Shown one piece after another: positions 33,499 to 43,183 of a DNA stretch of 64,000 bases (its first letter is position 1; each line of letters starts with the position of its first letter). Under the pieces are notes generated by a model. That model had not been told where the DNA came from. It ran no database searches and was given only the letters and a program-made list of their open reading frames with translations. The translations under genes and the position numbers were made by a program. This DNA comes from an uncultured bacterium (GTDB taxonomy: Bacteria; Cyanobacteriota; Vampirovibrionia; Gastranaerophilales; Gastranaerophilaceae): the NCBI GenBank assembly GCA_902475545.1, contig CABRZP010000007.1, positions 43,666 to 107,665 on the forward strand, written 5' to 3'.

Positions 33499-35820
33499 CT
33501 AGCTTTCAGAAGCTTCCGTTTCTGATTCTTCTTTTTTATAGCCGCATTTAAGGCTGGAACAAGTTATTACCGTGCCTTTTTTCAACACTTTTTTTACAAG
33601 TAAACTACCGCAGGTCGGACATTTTTCCCCAGTTGGTTCATTCCATAGTACAAAATCACAATCAGGATATTTATCACAGCCGAAAAATACTGTTCCTCGT
33701 TTTGATTTACGTTCAACTATTGTTCCTTTACCGCATTTTGGACAAATTACTCCTGTAGATTTTCTATATGGTTTACGGTGTTTACATTCTGAATTAGTGC
33801 ATTCCATATATTTTCCATAAGGTCCAATTTTGAAAATCATATCAGAACCGCATTTTTCACATTTTTCTTCGCAAATTTCTTGTGGTTTAGCTGCTGCACC
33901 TTCTTCATTTAATTCCTGCTCAGCTTCCATTTCTTGCATAACATTTAGTGACATAGCTGTTTTACATTCAGGATACCCAGAACAACCAAGGAATTGAGAA
34001 CCGGATTTACTTGTTCTTAAAACCATAGGTTTACCGCAATTTGGACAGGTTACTTTTGTTTCTATAGTCACTCTTTCTGCAGTTTTCATAACAGAGTTAA
34101 CTTCTTCCATAAACGGTGTATAAAAATCTTGTAAAACCTTTACCCAAACGGCTTGTTTTTCGGCAATTTTATCAAGTTTTTCTTCCATTCCTGCAGTGAA
34201 CTTGTAATCCATAATATCAGAAAACTGTGCAACAAGCTGTTTTGAAACAGTTCTGCCTAAAAGCGTAGGTCGTAAAGCTTTATCTTTTTTCTCAACATAT
34301 TTTCTTGTTTGAATTACAGTAATAATTGTCGCATAAGTTGACGGACGACCAATTCCGTGTTCTTCTAAAGCTTTAACTAAAGACGCTTCATTGTATCTTG
34401 GAGGAGGTTGAGTAAAGTGCTGTTTAGGTTCAACTTTTTTACAAGCGACTTTGTCACCTTTCTCAAGATCAGGAATCTTTGCATCTGATTCTTTTTCATC
34501 TTCTTCAGCATCATTGTATAGGGTTAAGAAACCGTCAAACATGATTTTACTTGTACCTGCCTTAAGTGTGTAATCGCCAGAATTGATTTCAATTGATTTG
34601 TTGGCGATTTCAGCAGGTGCCATTTGAGATGACATAAATTTTTCCCAAATAAGTTTGTATAGCTTATATTGATCGTTATCAAGATATTTTTTTATGCTTT
34701 CAGGTGTTCGTTCAGGATAAGAAGGACGAATTGCTTCGTGAGCATCTTGAACATTTTGTTTGCCTTTTACATATACATTTGCTTCTTTAGGATAATATTT
34801 TTCACCATAGTTTTCCAGAATAAAATCGTGAGCCATATTCATAGCATCATCAGAGACTCTGACAGAGTCTGTTCTCATATAAGTAATCAAACCGACAGGG
34901 GTACCGTCAATTTCAATACCTTCATAGAGTTTTTGTGCAACTTGCATTGTTTTTGAAACACCAAAACCGAGTTTTGAAGACGCTGCTCGCTGCATCGTTG
35001 ATGTAATAAACGGTGCTGTTGGCTTACGCTTGATTGTCTTTTTTGTGACTTTTGAAACTTCAAATTGAGATTCCGGATTATTTAGATAATCTACGATTTT
35101 CTGTGCTTCTTCTTTATTTTTAATAGTTTTTTCTATTGCTTTATTTTTGATTTTTGATAATTCAGCATCAAAAACTTTGCCATCCTTATCAAACTTTGTA
35201 TGAATGGACCAATATTCTTGAGGAATAAAGTTTTCTATTTCTTCTTCCCTTTCGCAAATCATCCGAAGTGCAACAGACTGTACACGACCTGCTGAAAGAT
35301 TTCGGTTTCCGATTTGCTTCCATAAAACAGGACTCAATTTAAAACCTACAAGTTTATCGAGGATTTGTCTTGTCTGTTGAGCTTGAACCATATCCATATC
35401 AATAGAACGTGGATTTTCTACTGAGTATTTAACTGCTTTTGGGGTAATTTCGTTAAAAACAATTCTGTAAATTTTTTCATCTGGCACTTTCAAAATTTGA
35501 CGAACATGCCATGCTATAGCTTCTCCCTCACGGTCGGGGTCGGAAGCAAGATAGATTTTATCGACCTTTTTTGCCATGTCATTAAGTTTTTTCACTACCT
35601 GTTGTTTCCCCGGAATTATTTCAAATTTCGGTTCAAAATTATTATTTACATCAAAGCCTAAGTTTTGAGTTGCAGAATCCTTTGTCGGCAAATTTCTCAC
35701 ATGCCCGTAACTTGCCTCTATTTGGAATGCGTCACCCAAAATTTTCTTAATTGTTTTTGATTTAGCAGGAGACTCTACTATAACTAATGATTTTTCTTTT
35801 GTCTTACTTGCTGTTGCCAT
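33499..35820 (-). CDS. topA: DNA topoisomerase I
   Basis: This type IA topoisomerase relaxes negative supercoils. It has the Toprim domain (VIVESPAKSKTIKKIL, then LASDPDREGEAIAWHV), the catalytic Tyr region GLITYMRTDSVRVS, and HEAIRPS. The C-terminus carries four Cys4 zinc ribbons from about residue 590 (for example CPNCGKPMVLR...CSGYPEC). The 773 residues are normal. It is the last gene of a minus-strand series with dprA, a TPR gene, lptA and lptC; dprA-topA adjacency is common in bacteria. Confidence 0.97.
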   Translation of the reverse strand: MATASKTKEKSLVIVESPAKSKTIKKILGDAFQIEASYGHVRNLPTKDSATQNLGFDVNNNFEPKFEIIPGKQQVVKKLNDMAKKVDKIYLASDPDREGEAIAWHVRQILKVPDEKIYRIVFNEITPKAVKYSVENPRSIDMDMVQAQQTRQILDKLVGFKLSPVLWKQIGNRNLSAGRVQSVALRMICEREEEIENFIPQEYWSIHTKFDKDGKVFDAELSKIKNKAIEKTIKNKEEAQKIVDYLNNPESQFEVSKVTKKTIKRKPTAPFITSTMQRAASSKLGFGVSKTMQVAQKLYEGIEIDGTPVGLITYMRTDSVRVSDDAMNMAHDFILENYGEKYYPKEANVYVKGKQNVQDAHEAIRPSYPERTPESIKKYLDNDQYKLYKLIWEKFMSSQMAPAEIANKSIEINSGDYTLKAGTSKIMFDGFLTLYNDAEEDEKESDAKIPDLEKGDKVACKKVEPKQHFTQPPPRYNEASLVKALEEHGIGRPSTYATIITVIQTRKYVEKKDKALRPTLLGRTVSKQLVAQFSDIMDYKFTAGMEEKLDKIAEKQAVWVKVLQDFYTPFMEEVNSVMKTAERVTIETKVTCPNCGKPMVLRTSKSGSQFLGCSGYPECKTAMSLNVMQEMEAEQELNEEGAAAKPQEICEEKCEKCGSDMIFKIGPYGKYMECTNSECKHRKPYRKSTGVICPKCGKGTIVERKSKRGTVFFGCDKYPDCDFVLWNEPTGEKCPTCGSLLVKKVLKKGTVITCSSLKCGYKKEESETEASES

Positions 35821-35827
35821 TTATTTT

Positions 35828-36919
35828 CTATACCTTTATGTATCTATCCCCGTTACATTGTTTAATTATGCCCTTAAGCTCCATTGTTGTCAAGTTCATA
35901 AGTAAATCATCTAATTTCAAACCTGTAAGAGTTAAAAGTTCATCCACACCTTTACCCTCAATTTGAATATTGTTAAAAATCTTTTCCTCATCAGGAGTCA
36001 ACATAGGAAGAGTTAACTGTTGACGAGTTTCTGCTTCTTTTTTTATTTCCCAGTTCAGAGCATTCAAAATATCAGAACTTTCTGTCACAAGAGTTGCTCC
36101 ATTTTTCAAAAGTTTGTATATCCCTTGGGTATTAGGATTAGAAATTTCTCCGGGAATACACATTAATTCCCTGCCCTGTTCCAACGTCAAATTAGCAGTA
36201 ATTAAAGCTCCACTTTTTAAAGAGGCCTCTGCTACAAGAGTGCCATAAGAAAGCCCTGAAACAATTCGGTTTCTCTGCGGGAATCTGAATTTAATCGGTT
36301 CAAATGTAGGATAATATTCAGTCACAACTGCCCCGTAACCGTTTTCAATATTTTGGTAAAGAGTTTTATTACTCGCTGGATAGGTATAATCAAAACCACT
36401 TGCGATAACTCCGATTGTTTTAATATTATTCTCAATTGCAGCAGAATGTGCAACTGTATCAATTCCGGAAGCTAACCCGGAAACAACACAAATATCTGTA
36501 TTACCTAACTCTGCAATGATCTTTTTCAGATTACTTCTTGCATTTGTACTTGCTTTGCGAGAACCGACAACCGCCAATGTTTTTTCCAGATTACATTCAA
36601 AAAGTTTTCCCTTGTAATATAAAACTGCAGGCGGATTTTCGATATTTTTCAACATTGCAGGATAATTTTCATCTTCAAGTGTTAAAAAATTAATACCCCG
36701 AGTTTCAACTTCTGTATAAGTTCGGTCAATATCAACTTTATCTCTATGCTTAATAAAATTTTCAGCTTTTTTCACACTTAAACCGTCTATATTTTTAAGT
36801 TCTTCAATTGACGAATTAAAAGCCTTCTCTATATCTCCGAAATAATTATAAAGCCGTTGAATAAATCTGCTGTCTATTTGCTCTATTGAAGAAAATGCAA
36901 TCCAGTACTTATCCTTCAT
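35828..36919 (-). CDS. dprA: DNA processing protein DprA
   Basis: This protein loads RecA onto incoming single-stranded DNA during natural transformation. An N-terminal helical/HhH region is followed by the Rossmann-like core with VVGSRKAS, VSGLASGIDTVAHSAA and FRFPQRNRIVSGLS. A C-terminal winged helix (about residues 295-363) is present. The frame can be read from a TTG 10 codons upstream (36949), but ATG 36919 at MKDKYWIAF fits family starts. A 7-nt gap separates it from topA. Confidence 0.93.
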   Translation of the reverse strand: MKDKYWIAFSSIEQIDSRFIQRLYNYFGDIEKAFNSSIEELKNIDGLSVKKAENFIKHRDKVDIDRTYTEVETRGINFLTLEDENYPAMLKNIENPPAVLYYKGKLFECNLEKTLAVVGSRKASTNARSNLKKIIAELGNTDICVVSGLASGIDTVAHSAAIENNIKTIGVIASGFDYTYPASNKTLYQNIENGYGAVVTEYYPTFEPIKFRFPQRNRIVSGLSYGTLVAEASLKSGALITANLTLEQGRELMCIPGEISNPNTQGIYKLLKNGATLVTESSDILNALNWEIKKEAETRQQLTLPMLTPDEEKIFNNIQIEGKGVDELLTLTGLKLDDLLMNLTTMELKGIIKQCNGDRYIKV

Positions 36920-36971
36920 TTCCTCTAAACTGTCCCCTCTTATATACAAAAAGCGATAATCCGCCTTAGTA

Positions 36972-37748
36972 TTATTTGCCTATTTTATTCTTTATGTTTT
37001 CAATTAATGCGTTTGCATTATCTTTTTCTTCTTGAGGAATATCAAAATTTATATAATCTTCCAAATATTCAATTGCGTCCTCAAAATCACCTCTTGCCAT
37101 AAACAAGATTGCAACTTTTTTATAAGGAAGCGGGAATTTATTATTTGATGCGATTGATTTTAAGAAATTAGAAATTGCTTTATCAATTTCGTCATTTGCC
37201 TGATAGGCTTCTGCCAGATAATAGTAAATCCATTCATTATCGTCTTTGTATTCTAATACGTTTTCAAAATTTTCAATTGCAGAATCATAGTTGCCCAAAT
37301 CAAAATAAATTTTTGCTAAATCATAATAGGCATCATAATTATCAGGTTGTCTATCCAAAATAAATTCCAACTCATCTATAGCAAGATCTCTTTTGGTATC
37401 TTCCATATAAAATCTTGCAAGATAGTGTCTGAAAATTAAATCATCAGGAAGCATATCTATAGCTAACGATAAAATATTTATCCCTTCTCCAAGTCTGCCT
37501 TGCTTATAATATATATCAACAAGATTTATGTAACATTGAGGAATTTGCGGATTTAATTCAATACATTTTAAATAGTTTTTTTCAGCTTTTTCATCCTCAC
37601 CAATATTTGCATAACACAAACCGAGATTGTTATAAACTTCTGCATTATCTGTTTCTTGCTCAAGAATTGCAGTAAATAAATCTATAGCACCGTTCCAATC
37701 TTTATTTTTGAAACATTCTATTGCTTTATCAATTTTTTCTTTCATCAT
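36972..37748 (-). CDS. tetratricopeptide repeat protein
   Basis: The 258-residue protein has about six TPRs, for example NLGLCYANIGEDEKAEKNY and YDLAKIYFDLGNYDSAIENF. There is no signal peptide. It starts 12 nt after lptA ends and precedes dprA. It may be an assembly factor, but nothing in the sequence says for what. The first two codons are both Met; either could start. Confidence 0.9.
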   Translation of the reverse strand: MMKEKIDKAIECFKNKDWNGAIDLFTAILEQETDNAEVYNNLGLCYANIGEDEKAEKNYLKCIELNPQIPQCYINLVDIYYKQGRLGEGINILSLAIDMLPDDLIFRHYLARFYMEDTKRDLAIDELEFILDRQPDNYDAYYDLAKIYFDLGNYDSAIENFENVLEYKDDNEWIYYYLAEAYQANDEIDKAISNFLKSIASNNKFPLPYKKVAILFMARGDFEDAIEYLEDYINFDIPQEEKDNANALIENIKNKIGK

Positions 37749-37760
37749 TATCCCTTGTAT

Positions 37761-38735
37761 TTATAACCCTAATGTCACGTTATCATCAGAACCTGAACCG
37801 ATATTTTTAATAACAGTTCGGGTATTACCCTGAGCATCAAAACTTTTTGGTTTCATAGTCATTTTAATTCTATCAGCAAAAATTGTTCTTACCCCTTGAG
37901 TAATACTTGAGCGGCCTGTAAAATATGCTTCATTTGGTTTATTAGTACCGGCAGCAGGATACAATGTAACTTTAGGACCCGCAGCATAGTAATCCTGATA
38001 CCAAATTCTAACATTATTACTTGCATTAAAAATACCACGTTTTTGATTATATTCTTGATATCCTGATTTTAAAGTTAATTTAGAACCATCTTCCATTGTT
38101 GCATTAGATGTTGTATTTCCATAAGCAGTTAAATTGCCGGAAGAAGCTTCATATACAAATCTATCTGCATAAGATTCATTATGTTCTTGTTTAACTCGGG
38201 CATTGCCGGTCAATACTAAGCGTTTTAAATCTCCGTTTTTATCTGTGGTAATTTCTGCCGAATTAGAAAAAGTTTCAATTTCTTTATATAACATAGTAAC
38301 AGCACCGGTTGCAGTCATAACTCCGGTTTTAGTATTATATTCCTGAACATCGGCATTTATAACAACAACAGGTTTTTTACCTTCAAAGACAATTGATTGA
38401 GTATCGCCTTCTGCCCTAATAATTTTTGTTATTAAAGATACTTTTAATATATTTGCTTTAACTTCTCGTTTTTTATTCTTTTTAATTTCAAAAGCGTAAG
38501 GTTTTTCATAAAATGTTGCGGTATCAAGTTTTTGCTCTTTTGTAACATTTACATCAGCTCTTTCACCAACAACTTTTAAATCATCAACAGTAACTTTAAC
38601 ATCGCCATTAAACTTAATTTTACTGTCAGCCTCATTAAAAGTTTGAGTCTTTGACTCAATAACCAAATCAGATGCCTGCACAGCTAAACCTGCAAATAAC
38701 AAAACTGAAACTATTGCTGTTAATATTTTTTTCAT
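37761..38735 (-). CDS. lptA: LptA/OstA-like periplasmic protein
   Basis: This protein has a signal peptide (KKILTAIVSVLLFAGLAVQA) followed by repeated OstA/LptA beta-jellyroll strands, such as VIESKTQTFNEADSKIKFNG and the later AEITTDKNGDLKRLVLTGNA. LptA bridges the periplasm for lipopolysaccharide transport. At about 324 residues it is longer than E. coli LptA (185), as in some cyanobacteria and deep-branching diderms, and seems to hold two OstA units. The ATG at 38735 lies 1 nt after the lptC stop and begins a good signal peptide; an upstream in-frame ATG is possible. Confidence 0.85.
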   Translation of the reverse strand: MKKILTAIVSVLLFAGLAVQASDLVIESKTQTFNEADSKIKFNGDVKVTVDDLKVVGERADVNVTKEQKLDTATFYEKPYAFEIKKNKKREVKANILKVSLITKIIRAEGDTQSIVFEGKKPVVVINADVQEYNTKTGVMTATGAVTMLYKEIETFSNSAEITTDKNGDLKRLVLTGNARVKQEHNESYADRFVYEASSGNLTAYGNTTSNATMEDGSKLTLKSGYQEYNQKRGIFNASNNVRIWYQDYYAAGPKVTLYPAAGTNKPNEAYFTGRSSITQGVRTIFADRIKMTMKPKSFDAQGNTRTVIKNIGSGSDDNVTLGL

Positions 38736-38736
38736 A

Positions 38737-39318
38737 CTACTTTTTATCCTCATAAACCTTAGAAACAGTATTTCCCATTATTTTAAAACTTTCATAATCC
38801 GGACTAATAACAATTTTATCAGCGGTAGATAACAATTCTTTTCCTTTTTTTATTTTAATATGCCCCTCTGCAACAATTGGAGTGTGAGAATCAGTCCAAT
38901 GCAGCTTATCAGCATTTAATGTAATACCATCTTTTAATGCTATAAAAGTATCACTATATAAAGTTATATCACCTTCTTTAGAGTTGTAAACACCTTTAGA
39001 AGATTCGAAACTCATAGAAACTTCATTCTCTTTATAAAAATTTCCGATAACTTTATTTAACTGGGCAATTCCTTGTTTACTGTCCCATTTACCGGTTTCA
39101 CCATATATTTCCCAATACTTTTGATCATTTTTAGTTTCTGTCAAAATTATACCGTTAACAACAGCTTCCTGTTCGTCCCCCTGAGCTTCTAATTGTTTTC
39201 GGTTAAAATCATGAGTAATAATACCTGCTGTAATAAAAGCCCATGCCAGCACAGCACCAAGAGCTATCAACAGTCCAACATATACCCTTTTTTTCTTTTG
39301 AATATCCTGCCACTTCAT
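38737..39318 (-). CDS. lptC: LPS export protein LptC
   Basis: This inner-membrane-anchored periplasmic protein passes LPS from LptB2FG to LptA. The N-terminal anchor is VYVGLLIALGAVLAWAFITA, followed by the LptC jellyroll (TKNDQKYWEIYGETGKWD, GVYNSKEGDITLYSD, LNADKLHWTDSHTPIVAEG). The 193 residues are typical. It is the first gene of the lptC-lptA-TPR-dprA-topA series, downstream in orientation from a repeat-filled intergenic region. Confidence 0.9.
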   Translation of the reverse strand: MKWQDIQKKKRVYVGLLIALGAVLAWAFITAGIITHDFNRKQLEAQGDEQEAVVNGIILTETKNDQKYWEIYGETGKWDSKQGIAQLNKVIGNFYKENEVSMSFESSKGVYNSKEGDITLYSDTFIALKDGITLNADKLHWTDSHTPIVAEGHIKIKKGKELLSTADKIVISPDYESFKIMGNTVSKVYEDKK

Positions 39319-39728
39319 AATTTAATATTAGCACAAATAATTTTAAAAAGTATAAATTTTACATACATAAAATATGTTATTTTTCTTTGGGTATCTTTCT
39401 CTTTTATTGCGAGTAAAAGAGAAAGATACCCAAACCCGAAAGAGAAAAACGCGACTTAATGATACGAGTTATCAGGGGCTTAGCCCCCGCCCCCCCCAAG
39501 ATCAAGGAAGGTTCGGAAACGTAGTTTCTGATTACTCGAGCCAATTTTTCCCTTCGTGTTTTCTTTTCTTTCCGCCAATTTCTTTTCTTTTGCCTCGAAA
39601 TCAAAAGAAAAGAAATTGGCATAGAAATATATGTAAGAAACAATATTACTTAATAATTAAGCATATTATTTTCTTTTGTAATATAATATATGATATAAAT
39701 ACAGACGAAGAAAAGAGGGGAAAGAGAC
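39319..39728. repeat. intergenic region with nested palindromic repeat element
   Basis: The lptC-dapA gap holds several nested structures. A long hairpin (about 39385-39433) has arms TTTGGGTATCTTTCTCTTTT and its complement around TTGCGAG. Next come GAAAGAGAAAAACGC, CGAGTTATCAGGGGC-TTA-GCCCC, an eight-C run, and GGTTCGGAAACGTAGTTTC with ACTCGAGCC. Last is a hairpin with arms GCCAATTTCTTTTCTTTT and its complement (about 39571-39620). Parts recur at 43250-43335 (inverted) and 43450-43565. No convincing gene is present. Confidence 0.8.
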
Positions 39729-40631
39729 ATGGGACTTAGATATGATTGTGGTGAAGTTATAACAGCAATGGTTACACCAATGGACAAAAATGGAGCCATT
39801 GATTACGACAAAGTTGAAATACTTGCCAAACATTTAATAGAAAACGGAAGTGATGCACTTTTAGTTGCCGGCACAACAGGAGAATCTCCAACTTTAACAA
39901 ACGAAGAAGAAATAGAGCTAGTAAGTACTGTAAAAAGAGCTGTAGAAAATAAAGCCAAAATCATTCTTGGTGCAGGTTCAAATTCAACAGCATCAGCAGT
40001 AGAATATTCTAAATTTGCACAAAAAGAAGAAGTAGATGCAATCTTATCAGTAGTTCCTTACTACAATAAACCTAATCAAAGAGGTATAATTGAACACTTC
40101 TCAACAATTGCATCTTCAACTGATTTACCTATTATTTTATATAATATTCCGGGCAGAACCGGAGTTAATATGGAACCGGAAACGGTTGCATATTTAGCAA
40201 ATAAATTCGAAAATATTGTCGGAGTTAAACAAAGTTTTCCTGATATGGACAAAGTTACAGAACTAAAAATGTTATGTCCGGATAATTTTGTTATATATTC
40301 AGGTGATGACAGCTTAACTCTTCCAATGATGTCACTTGGTGCTCATGGAGTTATATCTGTTGCTTCTCACTTGTTCGGTTCTGAAATAAAATCAATGATT
40401 AGAAACTTTAAATCAGGAAACCTTTTAGCAGCCAGAAACATGCATAAAAAACTTTATCCGGCATTTAGAAAATTATTTATGGCTCCAAACCCAACACCGG
40501 TAAAAGCTGCATTAGCATACAAAAATATTATTGATGAACATGTAAGAAAACCGCTTGTTACACTGACAAATGAAGAAAAAGAAGTATTATTCTCAGTAAT
40601 TGACAGTGTAAAAAAAGAATTAAGCGAGTAG
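39729..40631 (+). CDS. dapA: 4-hydroxy-tetrahydrodipicolinate synthase
   Basis: This enzyme condenses pyruvate with aspartate semialdehyde on the route to lysine and meso-diaminopimelate. It has GTTGESPTLTNEE, the Tyr motif VVPYYNKPNQRG, the Schiff-base Lys in VGVKQSFPDM and YSGDDSLTLPMMSLGA. The 300 residues are normal. An AGAGGGGAAAGAGAC ribosome binding site precedes the ATG. It lies 84 nt ahead of secD. Confidence 0.95.
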   Translation: MGLRYDCGEVITAMVTPMDKNGAIDYDKVEILAKHLIENGSDALLVAGTTGESPTLTNEEEIELVSTVKRAVENKAKIILGAGSNSTASAVEYSKFAQKEEVDAILSVVPYYNKPNQRGIIEHFSTIASSTDLPIILYNIPGRTGVNMEPETVAYLANKFENIVGVKQSFPDMDKVTELKMLCPDNFVIYSGDDSLTLPMMSLGAHGVISVASHLFGSEIKSMIRNFKSGNLLAARNMHKKLYPAFRKLFMAPNPTPVKAALAYKNIIDEHVRKPLVTLTNEEKEVLFSVIDSVKKELSE

Positions 40632-40715
40632 GGTTAGTTCAATTTAAAATATTTAATGATATAAAATAATAAAGAAATTAAATTATTGTAGCACATATAT
40701 AAAGAGGGTAAAAAA

Positions 40716-42047
40716 TTGAAAAACAAAATTATTATGTTTTGGGTAATTGTAGCAATTGTAATTGCATCAGTTATTACAATTTACAAAAAGCCTACAAAAC
40801 TCGGACTTGACCTTGTCGGAGGTTCAAGAATTATGCTTGAAGCCCGCACTACAGATTCAGTTCGAAAAATTACACCTGAAGTAATGAGCCGTTTACAATA
40901 CGCAATAGAAAGCCGTGTAAATAAACTTGGTGTTTCTGAAACAAGTGTTGCTCAGGTTGGTGATAAGAGACTACTTGTTGAAATTCCAAACGTAACAGAT
41001 TTAAAAGAAGCTGAAGCGTTCTTAGGTAAAACTGCACAATTAGAATTTAAACAACCGGTATTTGATGCAAATAAACAACCCAAAAGAGACGAAAATGGTT
41101 TAATGATGTGGGAACCTACAGGTTTAACCGGTGAAGATTTAAAATCTGCATCAATCGGTTCAGACCAAACAGGTCAATGGACAGTTTCCCTTGAATTTAA
41201 CGGAAACGGAGCAACTAAATTTGCAGAATTAACTCAAAAATTAGTTGGTCAGCAAATGGCAATATTCTTTGATAATGAAGAAATTTCAGCTCCTGTAATC
41301 CGTGAAGCAATTTTTGGAGGAAGAGCAGAAATTTCCGGAGGTTCTTCAGGATTCCAATACGAAGAAGCTGAAAAAATGGTTAACTTATTAAATGCCGGAG
41401 CCCTTCCTGTGCCTTCTGAAATTATTCAAGAAAATACCGTTGGACCAACTCTTGGTTCTGATAGTATCGAAAAATCTAAATTTGCAGGAATTATTGGTAT
41501 TGGATTTGTAATGTTATTTATGATTTTTGCATACAGATTACCTGGAGTTATCGCAGATATTGCATTAGTTGTATATGGATTAATTTTATTTGCTTTATTT
41601 AAAGCAATTCCGGTTACTCTAACACTTGCAGGTATTGCAGGTTTTGTATTATCGGTTGGTATGGCTGTTGATGCTAACATACTTATCTTTGAAAGGACAA
41701 AAGAAGAGTTGAAAGCCGGAAGAAACCTGTTTACAGCAATCAATTCAGGATTTGACAGAGCATTTACAAGTATCTTTGATTCAAATATGACAACAGTTCT
41801 TACCTGTGTAATTTTGTATTTCTTAGGAACAAGTGTTGTTAAAGGTTTTGCATTAACACTTGCACTTGGTGTAATTGTTTCAATGTTTACCGCAATCACA
41901 GTTACTAAAAACTTCATGCACTTAATCTTCGGAACAGGAGAACTAAAATATCCTGCATTGTTCGGTCTATCTAAAGATGATATCGGACAAGGTTATGAAG
42001 TAACAGAAACTAAACGTGAAAAAGCTCGTTTTGGTATTTTAGACTAA
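40716..42047 (+). CDS. secD: protein translocase subunit SecD
   Basis: This is part of the SecDF motor that uses the proton gradient to pull exported proteins out of SecYEG. The TM1 region is followed by the conserved KLGLDLVGGSRIMLEAR, a periplasmic P1 domain, and helices with GMAVDANILIFERTKEEL (functional Asp/Arg region) and TVLTCVILYFLGTSVVKGFA. At 443 residues it is a short SecD like those of cyanobacteria and Firmicutes. The start is a TTG with GAGGG 8 nt before it. Confidence 0.95.
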   Translation: MKNKIIMFWVIVAIVIASVITIYKKPTKLGLDLVGGSRIMLEARTTDSVRKITPEVMSRLQYAIESRVNKLGVSETSVAQVGDKRLLVEIPNVTDLKEAEAFLGKTAQLEFKQPVFDANKQPKRDENGLMMWEPTGLTGEDLKSASIGSDQTGQWTVSLEFNGNGATKFAELTQKLVGQQMAIFFDNEEISAPVIREAIFGGRAEISGGSSGFQYEEAEKMVNLLNAGALPVPSEIIQENTVGPTLGSDSIEKSKFAGIIGIGFVMLFMIFAYRLPGVIADIALVVYGLILFALFKAIPVTLTLAGIAGFVLSVGMAVDANILIFERTKEELKAGRNLFTAINSGFDRAFTSIFDSNMTTVLTCVILYFLGTSVVKGFALTLALGVIVSMFTAITVTKNFMHLIFGTGELKYPALFGLSKDDIGQGYEVTETKREKARFGILD

Positions 42048-42069
42048 GAAAGTATGAGGTAAATATAAT

Positions 42070-43050
42070 ATGTTTAATTTTAAGAAAAATATGATACATG
42101 TTGTTAAATACAGGGTAATATGGGTTTGCTTATCAGCATTATTACTACTTCCCGGTATTATAGCAATGATATATTCAATGATTACTTATCCTACACATAC
42201 ACCGGTTAAAGTAGGTATAGATTATACCGGTGGTACAATTTTACAATATGGAACACCTGAAAGTGTTTCCAGTGATGAACTTGCGACAACACGTGAAGCT
42301 TTAGATAAAATAGGCGTTACTAACCCTTATTTACAGGTACTTAATGTAACTCCAACTAAAGAAAACAATAACATTAAGTCAATTGTATCAATCAGAACAA
42401 AATTTATTGATGAAGGATCTGATTTAGCTGCTGATATTACAAACGTTATTAAAAAAGAATATAAAAATTCTGATTTAATTCAAGTTACTTCAGTTGGTCC
42501 AACTCTTGGAAACGAATTATTTAAAATGTCTATCATTGCACTTGCACTTGCTATTCTTGGAATGATTATATACATTTCATTAAGATTTAAATTAGAATAT
42601 GCCATTGCTGCAATATTAGGATTAGTACATGACGTATTGTTTGTTGTCGGAATATTCTCCATACTCGGATTATTCTGTAATGTACAAGTTGATGGATTAT
42701 TCTTGACCGCAATATTGACAGTTATAGGTTTCTCAATTAACGATACCATCGTAACATTTGACAGAATTCGTGAGAACTTAAGATATTACGGCAAGAAAAT
42801 GACTTATGGTGAAATTGTTGATGCTTCTGTTAACCAAACATTAACAAGAAGTGTTAATACTTCATTAACTGCAGTTATAACACTTGCTGCATTATATTTC
42901 TTTGGTGGTGTTACCACAAAAGATTTCGTTCTGGCTATGATGTTAGGTGTAATTATTGGTACTTATTCAAGTATCTTCTTCTGTTCAATGTTAGTTGACT
43001 TTTGGGAAGAAAGGAAAAACGCACCTAAAAGACCTGCAGTAGAAGCTTAA
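42070..43050 (+). CDS. secF: protein translocase subunit SecF
   Basis: This is the partner of SecD. It has VGIDYTGGTILQYG after TM1, the short periplasmic domain, VTSVGPTLGNELF, and the motif GFSINDTIVTFDRIRENL with the conserved Asp/Arg. It lies 22 nt after secD and is followed by a strong terminator. Length 326 is typical. Confidence 0.95.
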   Translation: MFNFKKNMIHVVKYRVIWVCLSALLLLPGIIAMIYSMITYPTHTPVKVGIDYTGGTILQYGTPESVSSDELATTREALDKIGVTNPYLQVLNVTPTKENNNIKSIVSIRTKFIDEGSDLAADITNVIKKEYKNSDLIQVTSVGPTLGNELFKMSIIALALAILGMIIYISLRFKLEYAIAAILGLVHDVLFVVGIFSILGLFCNVQVDGLFLTAILTVIGFSINDTIVTFDRIRENLRYYGKKMTYGEIVDASVNQTLTRSVNTSLTAVITLAALYFFGGVTTKDFVLAMMLGVIIGTYSSIFFCSMLVDFWEERKNAPKRPAVEA

Positions 43051-43070
43051 AAAGACAGCACTACAGTAAA

Positions 43071-43100
43071 AAAACGACTGAAAATTTTCAGTCGTTTTTT
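43071..43100 (+). terminator. terminator after secF
   Basis: The perfect inverted repeat AAAACGACTGAAAA/TTTTCAGTCGTTTT is followed by further T, 20 nt after secF. Confidence 0.92.
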
Positions 43101-43118
43101 TACATAATATTACATTTT

Positions 43119-43183
43119 GTCATTCCGAACTTGTTTCGGAATCTCTACTATACAAGAGACCCTGAACTAAATTCAGGGTGACA
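43119..43183. repeat. REP-like palindromic repeat (TGTCATTCC...GGGTGACA)
   Basis: The 65-nt element opens TGTCATTCCGAACTTGTTTCGG (shown as TGTCATTCCGAAC and TTGTTTCGG) and closes with CCTGAACTAAATTCAGGGTGACA-type sequence. Each half forms a hairpin and the ends TGTCA/TGACA are inverted. This layout is known from short palindromic intergenic repeats in many bacterial phyla. Confidence 0.65.

Noticed and set aside
39404..39643. Overlapping frames on both strands in the lptC-dapA gap
   Set aside because: They consist of translated inverted-repeat arms (Arg/Lys/Ser-rich) with no ribosome binding site or family resemblance.
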